DNA of 64,000 bases from Bacillus yapensis (GTDB taxonomy: Bacteria > Bacillota > Bacilli > Bacillales > Cytobacillaceae). The position numbers were made by a program, and so were the translations under genes. The DNA is taken from positions 1 through 64,000 of the forward strand of contig NZ_SUND01000001.1 in the NCBI RefSeq assembly GCF_005280205.1, written 5' to 3'. Shown piece by piece: positions 44,651-54,089 of this stretch. Each line of letters begins with the position of its first letter. Position 1 is the stretch's first letter. The notes beneath the pieces are model-generated. The model saw only the letters and a list, made by a program, of their open reading frames with translations, did not search any database and was not told the origin of the DNA.

Positions 44651-44712
44651 GAAGTTCCCATCTAAAATAACTATCTTTATTAAGATTGTCCCATTTTTGC
44701 CTAATTTATAGG

Positions 44713-44743
44713 AAAAAACGTGCCAACAAGACACGTTCTTTCC
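44713..44743 (-). terminator. terminator of the alcohol dehydrogenase gene
   Basis: Minus strand AACGTG-tcttgttgg-CACGTT followed by six T in total. Confidence 0.8.
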
Positions 44744-44766
44744 TTATTAATATATGAAATACTTTT

Positions 44767-45930
44767 TTATAATGATGCGCGATAAATAGCTAACACATCT
44801 TCATGATTTAACTTCTTAAAGCGACCAAATTCCCCGTTAATCATTGCTTTGTCTGCCATGACTTCTAATTGACTATCATCAATATCATAATCTGCTAATC
44901 GAGATGGTGCCCCAATACTATTCCAGAATTGGCGTAGCTTTTCAATTCCTTCAAGACCTGCTTCTTCAGCCGTCTTACCAGTTGGATCGACACCAAATAC
45001 ACGAATCGCCAATTGCTTAAATCGTTCTGGCTTTACTTGTAAATTATGCTTCATCCAGTTCGGGAATAAAATCGCTAAACCTCCACCATGCGGAATATCG
45101 TACACAGCAGATACAGCATGCTCAATATTATGAGTCGCCCAATCTCCTTGATAACCCATAGAAAGCATTCCATTTAGCGCCATCGTGCCGTTGTAAAGAA
45201 TGGTCGCACGATGCTCATAGTTTTCAAGGTCATTAATCAATTTCGGAGCTGTTTCCATCACTGTTAAAAGTAAGGATTCACACATTCTATCCTGCATGAG
45301 CGTGTTTTCTTCTAAATGGAAATAATGTTCAAAGACGTGTGACATCATATCAACAATTCCATAGACAGTCTGATCTCTTGGAACAGTAAAAGTATTTACC
45401 GGATCTAATATAGAAAATCTAGGGAAAGTCGCTGGACTACCCCAACCATATTTCTCTTTTGTTTCCCAGTTCGTGATAACAGAGCCAGAATTCATCTCAG
45501 ATCCTGTAGCTGCTAGTGTTAACACCGTTCCAAATGGAAGAGCTTCCTTCGCGCTCGCCTTTTTCGTTACTAAATCCCAGGCATCTCCATCATACTTTGC
45601 TCCAGCTGCAATTAACTTCGCGCAGTCAATAACACTCCCGCCACCAACAGCTAAAATAAATTCGATCCCTTCTGATTTACAAATATCCACACCTTTACGA
45701 GCAGTCGAAATCCGTGGGTTTGGTTCAACTCCAGAGAGTTCAAATAACGTAACATCCATGTCGTTAAGGAGACTTACTACTTCATCATATAGCCCATTTC
45801 TTTTGATGCTTCCACCGCCATAAACGAGGAGTACTTTTTTTCCGTACTGTGGAAGCTCTGTTTTTAATTGCTCAAGCTGACCTTTTCCAAAAATCAATTT
45901 GGTTGGGTTATAGTATGTAAAATTCTTCAT
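44767..45930 (-). CDS. yugJ: iron-containing alcohol dehydrogenase (YugJ/YugK, BdhA-like)
   Basis: A 387-residue iron-dependent ADH: NADPH-binding [11 protein letters not shown] and [18 protein letters not shown], and metal ligands in [14 protein letters not shown] and [22 protein letters not shown] (His and Asp). It probably reduces aldehydes such as butyraldehyde. The ATG at 45930 follows AGGAG. It adjoins pgi as YugJ/YugK do in B. subtilis; which of the two it is cannot be told from sequence. Confidence 0.9.
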   Translation of the reverse strand: MKNFTYYNPTKLIFGKGQLEQLKTELPQYGKKVLLVYGGGSIKRNGLYDEVVSLLNDMDVTLFELSGVEPNPRISTARKGVDICKSEGIEFILAVGGGSVIDCAKLIAAGAKYDGDAWDLVTKKASAKEALPFGTVLTLAATGSEMNSGSVITNWETKEKYGWGSPATFPRFSILDPVNTFTVPRDQTVYGIVDMMSHVFEHYFHLEENTLMQDRMCESLLLTVMETAPKLINDLENYEHRATILYNGTMALNGMLSMGYQGDWATHNIEHAVSAVYDIPHGGGLAILFPNWMKHNLQVKPERFKQLAIRVFGVDPTGKTAEEAGLEGIEKLRQFWNSIGAPSRLADYDIDDSQLEVMADKAMINGEFGRFKKLNHEDVLAIYRASL

Positions 45931-46079
45931 GCAATATCGGCTCCTTTCTTTATTCACTCCTATTATCAGTTATCTTATTTTCCATTGCAAAAATTATGTT
46001 CTTTGAAGCCATCTGCAAATTTTATTGGCGCAAAAAATCCTTGCATATTAATGCAAGGATCAGATTTTAGACAATTGGC

Positions 46080-46325
46080 ATCAAGAAGACTAATTTTCGG
46101 TATAGTTGATATTGAATTTATTACTTGGAAACATAGGCGTAAAAATTCCGGCTAAATCAAAAAATTCACCTAGTTCTCTATTAATAAGAGAAATTTTTCC
46201 GGTTAAGCTATACATTCTTCTTAAGTTTAATATTTTTAGAGCATTAAGCGAAAAAACTCCGCCTATTTCACCTAATAACCATTAATTTCCCAAGATAAAC
46301 GGAATTTCTCCAGTTAAGCGGGGAC
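46080..46325. repeat. degenerate repeats with TCCGG/TCCGC cores
   Basis: Four imperfect units are marked by CCGGCTAA (about 46148), CCGGTTAAG (46199), CCGCCTATT (46259) and CCAGTTAAG (46310), with intervals of 51, 60 and 51 bases. They are preceded by T/A-rich runs such as GAAATTTTT. The rest of the 45931-46388 gap shows no gene. Confidence 0.45.
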
Positions 46326-46388
46326 ACCTGTTGAAAAACAAAAAATCAACAATGAACATTAAAAGATCCTAAAAGAAAATAGACTTGT

Positions 46389-47582
46389 TTAGCTTAATAC
46401 TTTTTTAATTCGTTCGATGGCCCAATCTAATTCTTCTTGCTTAATGACGAGTGGAGGTGCAAAACGAATAACCGTATCATGGGTTTCTTTACATAATAGT
46501 CCTTCGTCCTTTAATTTCTCACAATATCCTCTCGCTTCTTCATGAAGCTCGACTCCAATAAACAGCCCTCTTCCACGAACTTCTTTGATAATCGGATTGT
46601 CAATTTCCTTCAGTTTATTTTTAAAATACTCTCCTAATTCAAATGAACGTTCTGCTAGCTTCTCATTCACTAAAACATTGAGAGATGCAATGGAAACTGC
46701 ACATGCCATTGGGTTTCCTCCGAAGGTTGAACCATGAGACCCTGGATTAAATACTCCAAGTATTTCTTCGTTGGCAACCACACATGAAATTGGGAATACG
46801 CCACCACCTAGTGCTTTACCTAAGATATACATGTCTGGAACAACGTCCTCCCAGTCACATGCAAACATTTTACCGGATCGTGCTAAGCCAGCTTGAATTT
46901 CATCCGCAATAAAGAGGACATTGTTATCCTTACAGAGCTTATACGCGTTTTGTAAAAATCCTTCCGGTGGGATGACGATTCCTGCCTCCCCTTGAATAGG
47001 TTCGACTAAAAAGGCTGCCGTATTAGGCGTAATCGCGTTTTTCAAGGCTTCATAATCTCCATAAGGAATTAATTTAACACCTGGCAGCATTGGACCAAAG
47101 CCGCGCTTATATTCCTCATCGGAAGATAAGGAGACGGCCGTCATTGTTCGACCGTGGAAGTTTCCGATACAAGCAATTATTTCTGCTTGATTGTCTGCAA
47201 CCCCTTTTACATCATAAGCCCATCGTCTCGCAGCTTTGACAGCTGTTTCAACCGCCTCCGCTCCTGTATTCATTGGGAGTGCCATATCCTTATTTGTTAA
47301 TTTGCAAACCATTTCGTACCAGGGACCAAGCTGGTCGTTATGAAAAGCCCGCGATGTTAACGTCACCCGATCTGCTTGCTCTTTTAAAGCCTTAATAATT
47401 TCTGGATGGCGATGTCCCTGGTTAACAGCTGAATATGCACTTAACATATCCATATATTTATTGCCTTCAGGATCCTCTACCCACACTCCTTCAGCTTTAG
47501 AAACCACAATCGGAAGCGGGTGATAGTTTCTAGCACCATACTTATTCGTTTGTTCGATTATATTTTGAGATTTGTTTGTCAT
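46389..47582 (-). CDS. rocD: ornithine-oxo-acid transaminase
   Basis: A 397-residue class III aminotransferase that converts ornithine and 2-oxoglutarate to glutamate semialdehyde and glutamate in arginine catabolism. Features are [68 protein letters not shown] and the PLP lysine in [17 protein letters not shown]. The ATG at 47582 follows GAAGGAG. The sigma-54 promoter with RocR sites upstream fits its known regulation. Confidence 0.96.
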   Translation of the reverse strand: MTNKSQNIIEQTNKYGARNYHPLPIVVSKAEGVWVEDPEGNKYMDMLSAYSAVNQGHRHPEIIKALKEQADRVTLTSRAFHNDQLGPWYEMVCKLTNKDMALPMNTGAEAVETAVKAARRWAYDVKGVADNQAEIIACIGNFHGRTMTAVSLSSDEEYKRGFGPMLPGVKLIPYGDYEALKNAITPNTAAFLVEPIQGEAGIVIPPEGFLQNAYKLCKDNNVLFIADEIQAGLARSGKMFACDWEDVVPDMYILGKALGGGVFPISCVVANEEILGVFNPGSHGSTFGGNPMACAVSIASLNVLVNEKLAERSFELGEYFKNKLKEIDNPIIKEVRGRGLFIGVELHEEARGYCEKLKDEGLLCKETHDTVIRFAPPLVIKQEELDWAIERIKKVLS

Positions 47583-47621
47583 AGGTTGCACTCCTTCTTT
47601 TTTTATCTATCACAATTTTAT

Positions 47622-47637
47622 TGCAAGTTGTGTGCCA
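47622..47637 (-). promoter_or_regulatory. sigma-54 (SigL) promoter of rocD
   Basis: The minus strand reads TGGCAC-ACAAC-TTGCA, exactly the -24/-12 consensus, 40 bases before the rocD start. Confidence 0.95.
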
Positions 47638-47680
47638 AGTTGAAAAACGGGGTTAACCGCGATCTTTATCATATTATTAC

Positions 47681-47740
47681 GCAAAAATATTTTGCTTTTC
47701 CAATTGATTGATTGCAAAATTTTCTTGCACTATATATGAT
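47681..47740. promoter_or_regulatory. RocR upstream activating sites and rocR promoter
   Basis: Two palindromes, GCAAAA-ATA-TTTTGC (47681-47695) and TGCAAAA-TTTTCTTGCA (47713-47729), are centred about 33 bp apart, three turns of DNA. They match the RocR-binding design. The second overlaps the -35 (TTGCAA, 47712-47717) of a predicted rocR promoter with -10 TATGAT (47735-47740) and a 17-bp spacer, which would give autorepression. Confidence 0.8.
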
Positions 47741-47769
47741 GAAAAGAGGTAGAAGAGGAGGAAGAAACG

Positions 47770-49152
47770 ATGAACGAAGGTAATAATGAGTTGATATTTG
47801 GAAAAGTCCTTGATTCGATTGATGCAGGTGTACATGTTATTGATTCTGAGGGCAATACGATATTTTATAATAAAAAGATGAGTGAGATCGAAGGGATGAA
47901 AATAGAGGATGTCCTTCATAAGAATATCCGTGAGATTTTTTCCTTTCATAAAAATGGGCAAAGCACCCTCCTCCTTGTCCTCAATCAACGATCCGAAATA
48001 TTGAATGTCCGACAATCATATTTTAACAATAAGCAACAGGAGATCACGACGATTAACAATACATTTCCAATCGAGAAGGACGGCATTCTAATTGGATCTA
48101 TGGAAATCGCCCGTGATGTGACGAAAATAGAAAAAATGATTCAGGATACTATTTTTCATAAAGGAGACGCCAAATATACCTTTGAGAGTATTATTGGTGT
48201 TAGTACGGCTATCACTGAAGTTATCGAAGCTAGTAAAAGAGCAATGCGAACAAACTCTTCCATCCTCATAATTGGCGAGACAGGCACTGGAAAAGAGCTC
48301 TTTGCGCAAAGTATCCATAATGGTAGCAGTCGTTCCACTAAGCCGTTTATTTCACAAAACTGTGCAGCTATTCCAGAAACATTAATGGAAGGAATTCTTT
48401 TTGGCACAAAAAAAGGTGCCTTTACAGGAGCGATCGAACGTCCTGGATTGTTTGAACAGGCTGATGGTGGGACATTACTATTAGATGAAATCAATTCTCT
48501 TGATCCTTCTCTACAAGCAAAGCTATTAAGGGTTATTCAGGAAAGAACAGTACGAAGAGTTGGCGATACAAAGGATCGCCCTGTGGATGTACGGATCGTT
48601 GCCACAGTCAATCAAGATCCAATCGATTTGATTACAAACGGCTTGCTTCGTAAAGACTTATTTTATCGACTCAGTGTCGTGTCATTATTTATTCCCCCTC
48701 TCCGGGAAAGAAAAGACGACATCGATGAACTAGTTCCATTTTTCATCGAAAAATATAACCATCTATTTGGGATGAAGGTGTTTGGAATAGATAGAAGCTT
48801 AATGGAAAGCTTTCTTGAATATGATTGGCCGGGAAATGTTCGCGAATTGGAGCATGTGATTGAAGGGGCAATGAATCTGATTGACCTAGAAGAAATTATT
48901 ACTTTTTCCCATCTTCCAAATCATATTCGGAATAAACCACAATTTAGCAGATCTGCTGAGATGAACAACGGGGATAAGCAGATACAAGCAGAAAAACCAC
49001 TTGATCTTTATTTACAGGATGCAGAAATTTCTTATTTAAAAAGAACGCTACAACAGCAAAATGGCAATATTACGAAGACCGCTCAGACACTTGGGATGAG
49101 TCGGCAAAACTTGCAGTATCGTTTACGGAAATATGGGATTAGCGGTAAATAA
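47770..49152 (+). CDS. rocR: sigma-54-dependent arginine regulator RocR
   Basis: A 460-residue activator: N-terminal PAS-type sensor (FGKVLDSIDAGVHVIDSEGN, residues about 9-125), central AAA+ domain with Walker A IIGETGTGKELFAQ and the sigma-54-contact loop GAFTGA, DEINSLDP Walker B, and a C-terminal Fis-like helix-turn-helix (NITKTAQTLGMSRQNLQYRL). It responds to ornithine or citrulline and drives roc genes. The ATG follows GAGGAGG. Divergent from rocD. Confidence 0.96.
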   Translation: MNEGNNELIFGKVLDSIDAGVHVIDSEGNTIFYNKKMSEIEGMKIEDVLHKNIREIFSFHKNGQSTLLLVLNQRSEILNVRQSYFNNKQQEITTINNTFPIEKDGILIGSMEIARDVTKIEKMIQDTIFHKGDAKYTFESIIGVSTAITEVIEASKRAMRTNSSILIIGETGTGKELFAQSIHNGSSRSTKPFISQNCAAIPETLMEGILFGTKKGAFTGAIERPGLFEQADGGTLLLDEINSLDPSLQAKLLRVIQERTVRRVGDTKDRPVDVRIVATVNQDPIDLITNGLLRKDLFYRLSVVSLFIPPLRERKDDIDELVPFFIEKYNHLFGMKVFGIDRSLMESFLEYDWPGNVRELEHVIEGAMNLIDLEEIITFSHLPNHIRNKPQFSRSAEMNNGDKQIQAEKPLDLYLQDAEISYLKRTLQQQNGNITKTAQTLGMSRQNLQYRLRKYGISGK

Positions 49153-49196
49153 ACGCTGTTTTAGCAGCAATGGTTGCGAAAAGAGCCCAATTAAAA

Positions 49197-49219
49197 AACC
49201 GGGCAATATTCGCCCGGTT
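49197..49219. terminator. bidirectional terminator, rocR and yugI
   Basis: AACCGGGC-AATATTC-GCCCGGTT between the convergent genes, with A- and T-runs at the ends. Confidence 0.88.
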
Positions 49220-49228
49220 TCTCGATAA

Positions 49229-49624
49229 TTAGCGTTGAGATTGCTCAATCCACTCTTGAAGCTTATCTTTAAGTGTGTTGAAGCCTTGTGGAGCTTCTTC
49301 TTGCTTATAAGCAACTGCTGCTGCTGCTTGACGCTTACGAGGCTTTTTAGCTGCTTTTGGAGCTTCTGTTTGTGCAGGAGCTTCTTGAGTAGCACGGATA
49401 GATAATCCAATCTTACCTGCTGCTTCATCGATAGAAAGCACCTTAACAGATACTTCATCTCCTACTTTTAAATGCTCATTAATGTCTTTAACGAAGCCAT
49501 GTGTAACTTCAGATATATGAACAAGTCCTTGTGTATTTTCATCAATTGCAACAAACGCACCATAAGGTTGGATACCTGTTACTTTACCAGTAACAACACT
49601 TCCTACTTCGATCTTTTCAGTCAT
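49229..49624 (-). CDS. yugI: S1 RNA-binding general stress protein 13
   Basis: A 131-residue protein with one S1 OB-fold domain (residues 1-75: EVGSVVTGKVTGIQPYGAFVAI, GLVHISEV, VKVLSIDEAAGKIGLSIRA) and a basic Ala/Lys-rich tail. GSP13 binds ribosomes and is stress-induced. In B. subtilis it sits next to alaT-alaR-yugF as it does here. Start ATG with AGGAGTG. It has a promoter 200 bases upstream and a long leader. Confidence 0.92.
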   Translation of the reverse strand: MTEKIEVGSVVTGKVTGIQPYGAFVAIDENTQGLVHISEVTHGFVKDINEHLKVGDEVSVKVLSIDEAAGKIGLSIRATQEAPAQTEAPKAAKKPRKRQAAAAVAYKQEEAPQGFNTLKDKLQEWIEQSQR

Positions 49625-49975
49625 GTAAACACTCCTAGTTATAATATATTTTTTATACTTTTCCCTACTCTATAAGGCGATAACCATACATTCTTAAGCA
49701 GGATTGCCTTTAGAGCTTAACTAAACCTTAGTAAACATGGGCCAGAACCACATTTTCCGCCCAAACGATTTTGTATCAAATAGATAAATTTCTCTAAGGT
49801 AAGCTTCCCTTTATACGCAATAAAAAATTATATCACATGTAGGAGGTTTTGACAAAAGAGAGAAGCGCTGATTCTTAATCAATTTCCTTATTCTGTCATT
49901 AAATATATAGGCTGTTCTCCTATTTCTAAGGTGGAATGCTCATAAAAATTCAACTTTTTTCCACAGCAAAAATAT
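49625..49975. other. long yugI leader and galU 3' flank
   Basis: No gene is seen. On the minus strand a promoter TTGTCA (49850-49855), 17 bp, TATAAT (49827-49832) gives a leader of about 195 bases with potential stems such as GGGC...GCCC near 49740-49763. It may hold a post-transcriptional control element. Confidence 0.6.
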
Positions 49976-50854
49976 TTAGGTCCATTCTTCAACGGATACT
50001 TTAGCAATCAAAAACTGGAGTAGGTCCTCTCTTAAATCATCCTGCTGGAGTGCAAATTCAATCATCGTTTGAATAAATCCTAATTTCTCCCCTACGTCAA
50101 AACGTTTACCCTCAAATTGATAAGCATACACTCTTTGCTGCTGATTTAATTGTTGAATAGCGTCAGTGAGTTGGATTTCACCACCTGCGCCAATTTCTTG
50201 TTTATCAAGAAAAGTAAAAATTTCCGGAGTAAAGACGTATCGACCAATAATTGCTAAATTAGACGGTTCCGTACCAAGCTTAGGCTTTTCAATTAGGTTC
50301 CTAATTTCATAACGACGACCATTTTGACTTTTGTAGTCAACAATTCCATAACGATCCGTTTCTCCCCTAGGTACATTTTGTACAGCTATAACGGAAGCTA
50401 AGGTTTTCTCATATTCATCCATTAATTGTCGCAAACACGGTTTCTGAGACTGCACAATATCATCCCCAAGCAAGACTGCAAATGGCTCATTATCGACAAA
50501 TTTTCTTGCGCACCATACTGCATGCCCTAATCCTTTCGGTTCTTTTTGGCGAATATAATGAATGTCTACCTTTGATGGAGCCTGAACCTTTTCAAGCAAC
50601 TCATATTTGTTTTTCTCTATTAAATTGTTTTCAAGCTCAAACGCATTGTCAAAATGATCTTCAATCGCTCTTTTGCCTTTACCTGTTACAATGATGATGT
50701 CTTCAATTCCTGAGGCAATCGCTTCTTCCACAATATATTGGATGGTCGGCTTATCGACGATAGGTAACATTTCTTTTGGCATCGCTTTTGTTACTGGTAA
50801 AAATCTTGTACCAAGTCCCGCTGCAGGAATAATCGCTTTTCTTATCTTTTTCAT
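49976..50854 (-). CDS. galU: UTP-glucose-1-phosphate uridylyltransferase
   Basis: A 292-residue GalU/GtaB enzyme making UDP-glucose for teichoic acid glucosylation and glycolipids, including the LTA anchor. Motifs are [62 protein letters not shown] and [10 protein letters not shown]. The ATG at 50854 follows GGATGGGGA; the earlier in-frame start is unsupported. Length matches the family. Confidence 0.95.
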   Translation of the reverse strand: MKKIRKAIIPAAGLGTRFLPVTKAMPKEMLPIVDKPTIQYIVEEAIASGIEDIIIVTGKGKRAIEDHFDNAFELENNLIEKNKYELLEKVQAPSKVDIHYIRQKEPKGLGHAVWCARKFVDNEPFAVLLGDDIVQSQKPCLRQLMDEYEKTLASVIAVQNVPRGETDRYGIVDYKSQNGRRYEIRNLIEKPKLGTEPSNLAIIGRYVFTPEIFTFLDKQEIGAGGEIQLTDAIQQLNQQQRVYAYQFEGKRFDVGEKLGFIQTMIEFALQQDDLREDLLQFLIAKVSVEEWT

Positions 50855-51075
50855 TCCCCATCCACCCCTCGTGTTCTCTTTATTTAATCTATATGTAGCA
50901 ATCAATTTGATATTGCCCAGTTGTTTCTTCTAAACTTCATTTAACTAAATGAATATTAAATGCTTGTATATGTTTTATTTGATTGAATTAAAAAGTTGTT
51001 AATTTTGTTTTGATTTTTATTTGAACTTCGTAGTACCATGAACAAATACAAATTGATTGAAGGAGATTTACATAC

Positions 51076-52419
51076 ATGAATACACAGGAACAGTGGACAT
51101 CGAAATTAGGCTTTATTTTGGCCGCAGCGGGGTCAGCGATTGGACTCGGTGCAATTTGGAAGTTCCCTTATGTTGCGGGAACGAACGGAGGAGCAATTTT
51201 CTTTCTTATTTTTATTTTGATGACCATATTTATTGGGGCACCCATCTTAATTGCTGAATTTGTGATTGGACGGCGTACACAGAAGGATGCGATTAGTGCC
51301 TATCGTGAACTTGCACCACGCTCGCCTTGGCAATTACTTGGTTATTTAGGAGTAGTAGCATCGATTATTTTATTATCCTTCTACAGTGTTGTCGGAGGAT
51401 GGATTTTATCCTATTTATGGAGAAGCTTTACAGGGGCGTTTTCTGGATTATCTCAAGCAGAATATGGTTCCTTATTTGAAAATACGATTGGCAATCCGAT
51501 CGAAGCAATCATTGCTCAACTCATTTTTATGATTTTAACTATTTGGGTCGTTCGAGGTGGTGTACAAAAAGGAATTGAGAAGGCAAATAGATATATGATG
51601 CCTGCTTTGTTTATCCTTTTCATTGTACTAGCTATCCGCTCTATGACATTACCAGGAGCATCCACAGGAATTGAATTCCTACTCAAGCCTGATTTTGGCC
51701 ATATTTCCGCTAAAACGTTGTTGCTTGCTTTGGGCCAGTCTTTCTTTGCTTTAAGCGTCGGTATTTCCGTAATGGTCACATATGCATCTTATTTATCTAA
51801 AAAAGAACATATTGTTAAGTCAGCTTTTTCTGTAGTCGGATTAAACATATTGATTTCATTATTGGCAGGGCTTGTGATTTTCCCAGCGGTTTTCGCTCTC
51901 GGATTCGAGCCTACTGCTGGACCAGGTTTAGTGTTTGTCGTGCTACCAGCTGTTTTTAATGAGATTGTTTTTGGTGGCTTCTTCTTTGCGATATTTTTAA
52001 TCTTACTCTTGTTTGCCACTTTAACTTCCGCTTTTTCCATTTTGGAAATCGTTGTGTCAGTGTTGGTGAAAAACGATTCTCGTAAAAGAAATAAAGCATC
52101 ATGGTTAGCAGGAATTATCATCTTTGTTGTAGGAATTCCAAGTGCCTTGTCTTTCGGAAGTTTAGCAGACATCACCATTATGAATCGAAGTATTTTTGAT
52201 TTCGCCGATTTTCTCGTGAGTAACATCAGCTTACCACTTGGCGCGTTATTTATTTCTTTGTTTGTCGGCTACCGAATTCCAAGAAAAATGGTAAAAGAGG
52301 AGTTAGAATCGGGAACAAAAGGATTAGGAATACTTTTTGACGTATGGTATTTCGCTATTCGTTTCATTGTTCCGATTGGGATTCTACTAGTCTTTTTGAA
52401 TTCAATTGGGTTAATTTAA
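51076..52419 (+). CDS. neurotransmitter:sodium symporter family transporter
   Basis: A 447-residue LeuT-fold Na+-dependent transporter. Helix 1 GFILAAAGSAIGLGAIWKFPYV, FVIGRRTQKDAISAYREL, and the helix 6 and 8 region VGISVMVTYASYL and TLTSAFSILEIVVSVLV are typical of bacterial NSS proteins such as YocR/YhdH. Substrate is likely an amino acid. It has about eleven to twelve helices. Start ATG with GGAGA upstream. A candidate -35 TTGAAC is at 51020. Confidence 0.92.
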   Translation: MNTQEQWTSKLGFILAAAGSAIGLGAIWKFPYVAGTNGGAIFFLIFILMTIFIGAPILIAEFVIGRRTQKDAISAYRELAPRSPWQLLGYLGVVASIILLSFYSVVGGWILSYLWRSFTGAFSGLSQAEYGSLFENTIGNPIEAIIAQLIFMILTIWVVRGGVQKGIEKANRYMMPALFILFIVLAIRSMTLPGASTGIEFLLKPDFGHISAKTLLLALGQSFFALSVGISVMVTYASYLSKKEHIVKSAFSVVGLNILISLLAGLVIFPAVFALGFEPTAGPGLVFVVLPAVFNEIVFGGFFFAIFLILLLFATLTSAFSILEIVVSVLVKNDSRKRNKASWLAGIIIFVVGIPSALSFGSLADITIMNRSIFDFADFLVSNISLPLGALFISLFVGYRIPRKMVKEELESGTKGLGILFDVWYFAIRFIVPIGILLVFLNSIGLI

Positions 52420-52511
52420 GAGTTAACAAAATATTCAAGTTAGCGAAGTTTAGAGTCAGACCTTCCATGATACAATGAAAATAGAATAGATCTGGAAAGG
52501 AAGGTGTGACC

Positions 52512-52718
52512 ATGGCTTCAATTGGCGAAAATATTAAGCTATATCGAGAAAGAGTGAATATGTCCCAAGAGGACCTCGCAGTAAAAATTCGTGTCGGTGC
52601 TGCGAGAATTGAGAGTTACGAATCCGGGGAACAGATTCCAACGAAAGAAACGATCCTTAAAATTTCAACTGTACTTGATATTCCTGCTTCAGAACTTTTG
52701 GATACAAGAGCATTGTGA
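52512..52718 (+). CDS. small XRE-family transcriptional regulator
   Basis: A 68-residue helix-turn-helix protein (IGENIKLYRERVNMSQEDLAVKIRVGAARIESYESGEQIPTK is the classic Cro/C1 helix set, residues 3-45), ending in a short dimerising helix. AAGGAAGGTG lies before the ATG at 52512. It may regulate the NSS gene 90 bases upstream or itself. The rho-independent terminator follows at 52741. Confidence 0.85.
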   Translation: MASIGENIKLYRERVNMSQEDLAVKIRVGAARIESYESGEQIPTKETILKISTVLDIPASELLDTRAL

Positions 52719-52740
52719 GACCTAAAGACTTACTCAAGAG

Positions 52741-52767
52741 GACAGCCGAATGTGGCTGTCTTTTTCT
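52741..52767 (+). terminator. terminator of the XRE gene
   Basis: GACAGCC-GAATGT-GGCTGTC followed by TTTTT. Confidence 0.92.
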
Positions 52768-52882
52768 TTGTTTCGTTTTTGCTTTTACATCTGTGAAGAT
52801 GGGGAGCGCGATTTTATAATTACCGATGACTCTAGTTTTTTTCACGACAGGCATTATAGTTGTTATCTTCTCAGAAAACAAA

Positions 52883-52911
52883 AGAACGTCACCCGATGAA
52901 GGCAACGTTCT
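52883..52911 (-). terminator. terminator of alaT
   Basis: Minus strand AGAACGT-N15-ACGTTCT with an inner GCC/GGG pairing, then TTTTGTTTT. Confidence 0.7.
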
Positions 52912-52924
52912 CCCCAAACATATA

Positions 52925-54088
52925 CTATAGTCTTTCAAGAAAGCTCTTGATTCTTTTAATCGATTCCTGAAGCTGTTCCATTGAGGAAGCATAGGAGCAA
53001 CGGATATGCCCCTCTCCACTTTCTCCAAACACATCTCCCGGAACAACTGCAACCTTTTCTTCTAGTAATAATCGTTCAGCAAACTGAAGCGAGGTTAACC
53101 CAGTACTTTTAATAGAAGGAAACACGTAAAATGCTCCACCCGGCGTGTGACATTCTAGTCCCAATTCGTTCAAGCTATGTACAAAATAATTTCTTCTGCG
53201 TCGATAGCTCTTTCTCATTTCTTCCACATCGTCGCGTCCGTTTCTTAACGCTTCTACGGCTGCAAATTGAGCCATTGTCGGTGCACACATCATCGCATAT
53301 TGATGAATCTTTAGCATTGCCTGCGTGATTTCTTCAGGAGCACAAACAAAGCCTAGACGCCATCCAGTCATGGCAAAACCTTTGGAAAAACCAGAAATAA
53401 GAATCGTTCGCTCTCTCATCCCATCAATGGCCGCAAGACTGACAAATTGTTCATCGTAAGACAACTCTGCGTAGATTTCATCTGATAAAATCAGCAAATC
53501 ATACTTTTTCGCCACTTCAGCAATTCCGATAAGATCCTCACGGCCCAGCATTGTTCCGGTTGGATTGTTTGGTGAGCAAAGGATAATCGCCTTCGTACGA
53601 GCGGTAATTGCTTGTTCTAACTCTTCCTTTGAAACCTTAAAATCATTTTCCTTTTTTGTATTTACCGTAACAGCCTTACCACCTGCTAATACTACTAACG
53701 GTGCATAGGAAACAAAGCTAGGCTCGATCACAATTACCTCATCACCAGGATCAACGATGGCACGTAAAGCAATATCCAACGCTTGGCTCGCACCTACTGT
53801 TACAATGATTTCATTTTTAGGAGAATAAGATACACCGAAACTCTGCCCCATATAAGCAGAAATTTCTTCTCTTAATTCCAGCAAACCAGCATTAGCCGTA
53901 TAAGAAGTATATCCTTGCTCTAATGATAAAATTGCTGCTTCTCGAACCGACCAGGAGGTAACAAAATCAGGTTCTCCAACCCCTAGTGATATGACTCCTT
54001 CCATACCAGCAGCTAAGTCGAAAAAACGTCTAATGCCAGATGGCTTTAATTCTTCTACTGTCTTTGATAAATAACTCGTTTTTTTCAT
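52925..54088 (-). CDS. alaT: alanine transaminase AlaT (YugH)
   Basis: A 387-residue class I/II aminotransferase: SLGVGEPDFVTSWSVREAAI, NAGLLELREEISAYMG, IILCSPNNPTGTMLGREDL, DEIYAELSYDEQF and the PLP lysine in ILISGFSKGFAMTGWRLGFV. It makes alanine from pyruvate and glutamate. The start lies one base after alaR's stop, so the genes are translationally coupled. Length equals B. subtilis AlaT. Confidence 0.93.
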   Translation of the reverse strand: MKKTSYLSKTVEELKPSGIRRFFDLAAGMEGVISLGVGEPDFVTSWSVREAAILSLEQGYTSYTANAGLLELREEISAYMGQSFGVSYSPKNEIIVTVGASQALDIALRAIVDPGDEVIVIEPSFVSYAPLVVLAGGKAVTVNTKKENDFKVSKEELEQAITARTKAIILCSPNNPTGTMLGREDLIGIAEVAKKYDLLILSDEIYAELSYDEQFVSLAAIDGMRERTILISGFSKGFAMTGWRLGFVCAPEEITQAMLKIHQYAMMCAPTMAQFAAVEALRNGRDDVEEMRKSYRRRRNYFVHSLNELGLECHTPGGAFYVFPSIKSTGLTSLQFAERLLLEEKVAVVPGDVFGESGEGHIRCSYASSMEQLQESIKRIKSFLERL

Positions 54089-54089
54089 A

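Noticed and set aside
44582-44734. N-terminal extension of pgi
   Set aside because: The extra 51 residues are absent from the family and overlap the predicted promoter; the ATG at 44581 has GGAGG.
52657-53052. 131-residue minus-strand open frame over the alaT 3' end
   Set aside because: It is a shifted-frame shadow of alaT with no family features and crosses the XRE gene terminator.
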